From contig CALASU010000010.1 of NCBI GenBank assembly GCA_937888765.1, positions 1-6,963 on the forward strand: DNA of 6,963 nucleotides. Direction: 5' to 3'. The notes beneath the pieces were generated by a model. The model ran no database searches and was not told the origin of the DNA. It was given only the letters and a program-made list of their open reading frames with translations. Shown here one piece after another: positions 6,064 through 6,963 of the stretch. Source of the DNA: an uncultured Clostridia bacterium (lineage in GTDB: Bacteria; Bacillota; Clostridia; Lachnospirales; Anaerotignaceae). The number at the start of each line of letters is the position of its first letter. The first letter of the stretch is position 1. Position numbers and translations under genes: made by a program.

Positions 6064-6873
6064 TTATTTCCATTCCAGAACCGTTCCGACTGCCACTTCT
6101 CTGACAGGTGTCTGCCGATGCATCGCCGCCCGTACCGCAAAGGAAGTGCAGTGACAGGGGTACAGTTCTTTGATTTCTTCTTTTTTCAGAAAAGCGATGG
6201 TTTCTTCTGTACGCTCATTCACTTCAAACAGATGGAAGCCTCCCAGAACACTGTGTATGGTTTCTGCACCTGTGACCTTTTTTGCATAAGCGATGATATT
6301 GCAGATCCCCGCATGGGAACAGCCTGTAATGATAGAAAGCCCGTTTTCCCCGATATACGCCAGAGCCGTATCATCTGCGATAAAATCTTCCTGCTTTTCG
6401 CCGTCCTTTTCCACGGTACCAATGGCATAGGCAGGCTCAAACGCCTGTGTACGAGGGATCTCACCCAGCCAGACCAGTTTTTCCGTCAGCCAGACAGGTG
6501 CTTTTGTCAGATGCAGTTCAAATTTTTCCGCCAGTTCCCTTTCAGAAACAGGGCTGCCGATGTCCATGCCGTTCCAGTCATGGGGCAGCAGGGCATCAGG
6601 ATGGGCAAAAAACTGCGGTTTTTTCTGAAAATCCAGTTCCAATAAAGGCTTCAGTCCCCCTGTGTGGTCGTTATGGGAATGGGAAAGCAAAATCGCTTCC
6701 GCCTTTGTTATATCAATTTCCATATCCCTTGCGTTTTTCAGAAATGCCTCGGAATAACCTGCATCGAAAAGGAAGGATTTTCCTTCTGCCTCGATCCAGT
6801 AGGAAACAGCAGGTTCTCCCAGATAATACACATCGATCTCTGTATGGTTATCCATCAATATCCTCAGTTTCAT
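6064..6873 (-). CDS. Metallo-beta-lactamase-fold hydrolase, COG1237 / MptA (DHPPP synthase)-like
   Basis: This 269-residue protein has no signal peptide and should be cytoplasmic. The MBL fold is shown by FLFDAG (34-39), the metal motif HSHNDH (H65, H67, D69, H70), GCSHAG (184-189, H187), GGFHL (211-215, H214) and a closing CHCT (240-243, H241). The GCSHAGICN, GGFHLF and PCHCT combination matches the family that includes archaeal MptA and the so-called 7,8-dihydropterin-6-methyl-aminobenzene-phosphate synthases, rather than beta-lactamases or RNase J. Bacterial members act on unknown small molecules, so only a general hydrolase call is justified. ATG at 6873 follows GAGGTG at good spacing, and the start lies inside the end of the preceding reading frame, implying translational coupling. 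A 181-base gap without a clear terminator precedes the SLH-protein gene. Confidence 0.88.
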   Translation of the reverse strand: MKLRILMDNHTEIDVYYLGEPAVSYWIEAEGKSFLFDAGYSEAFLKNARDMEIDITKAEAILLSHSHNDHTGGLKPLLELDFQKKPQFFAHPDALLPHDWNGMDIGSPVSERELAEKFELHLTKAPVWLTEKLVWLGEIPRTQAFEPAYAIGTVEKDGEKQEDFIADDTALAYIGENGLSIITGCSHAGICNIIAYAKKVTGAETIHSVLGGFHLFEVNERTEETIAFLKKEEIKELYPCHCTSFAVRAAMHRQTPVREVAVGTVLEWK

Positions 6874-6963
6874 CTATGTTCACCTCTATCAGTTTTTCCT
6901 GTTTCAGTTCTTCTATCATCTGCTCCAGTCTGTCAAATCTTTTTTCATAATGCACATAAACAG
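6848..6963 (-). CDS. C-terminal fragment of an unidentified coiled-coil protein (partial)
   Basis: One minus-strand frame is open from the window edge to a TAA at 6850-6848, giving at least 37 residues that include YEKRFDRLEQMIEELKQEKL and end in ETEDIDG. The charged heptad-like pattern suggests a C-terminal coiled coil or helical tail. The other two frames hit stops within about 50 bases. The frame overlaps the start of the MBL hydrolase gene by 26 bases, with that gene's GAGGTG site inside it, a layout typical of a real upstream operon partner. The 5' end is outside the window. Too little is visible to name a family. Confidence 0.55.
   Translation of the reverse strand, partial: VYVHYEKRFDRLEQMIEELKQEKLIEVNIDETEDIDG

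Overview
The window reads as a chromosomal segment of a low-to-moderate GC Gram-positive anaerobe, most likely a Clostridia member of the Lachnospiraceae/Anaerotignaceae kind. This rests on strong AGGAGG-type ribosome binding sites, a lipoprotein-type solute-binding protein, an SLH-domain surface protein and gene content typical of gut clostridia; no marker gene fixes the genus. Every convincing gene lies on the minus strand, so transcription runs from position 6963 towards 1.

Region A (6963-6064) holds the C-terminal end of an unidentified coiled-coil protein running off the window edge. It overlaps the start of a metallo-beta-lactamase-fold hydrolase of the COG1237 (MptA/DHPPP-synthase-like) family. 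Region B (6063-3416) is a single transcription unit. A 181-base upstream region carries candidate promoters and a perfect 18-bp palindrome, followed by an 807-residue secreted protein with three SLH domains and about seven acidic beta-type repeats. It closes with a clear hairpin terminator at 3416-3451.

Region C (3415-1) is a compact amino-acid uptake operon: promoter, family-3 solute-binding lipoprotein, an intercistronic hairpin at 2372-2419, one HisM/GlnP-type permease, a GlnQ/ArtP-type ATPase and a DapF-fold cofactor-independent racemase. The last three genes are tightly spaced (15 and 12 bases). The racemase is the most interesting gene. It has the two-cysteine catalytic core, but its N-terminus and second-cysteine loop look like CntK-type histidine racemases rather than true diaminopimelate epimerase. 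The operon therefore looks like a module that imports a polar amino acid and interconverts its enantiomers; the substrate is an inference.

At the left edge (1-44) are two perfect back-to-back hairpins just after the racemase stop, either a terminator or a copy of a dispersed palindromic repeat. No tRNA, rRNA, CRISPR array, insertion sequence or integrase was seen.
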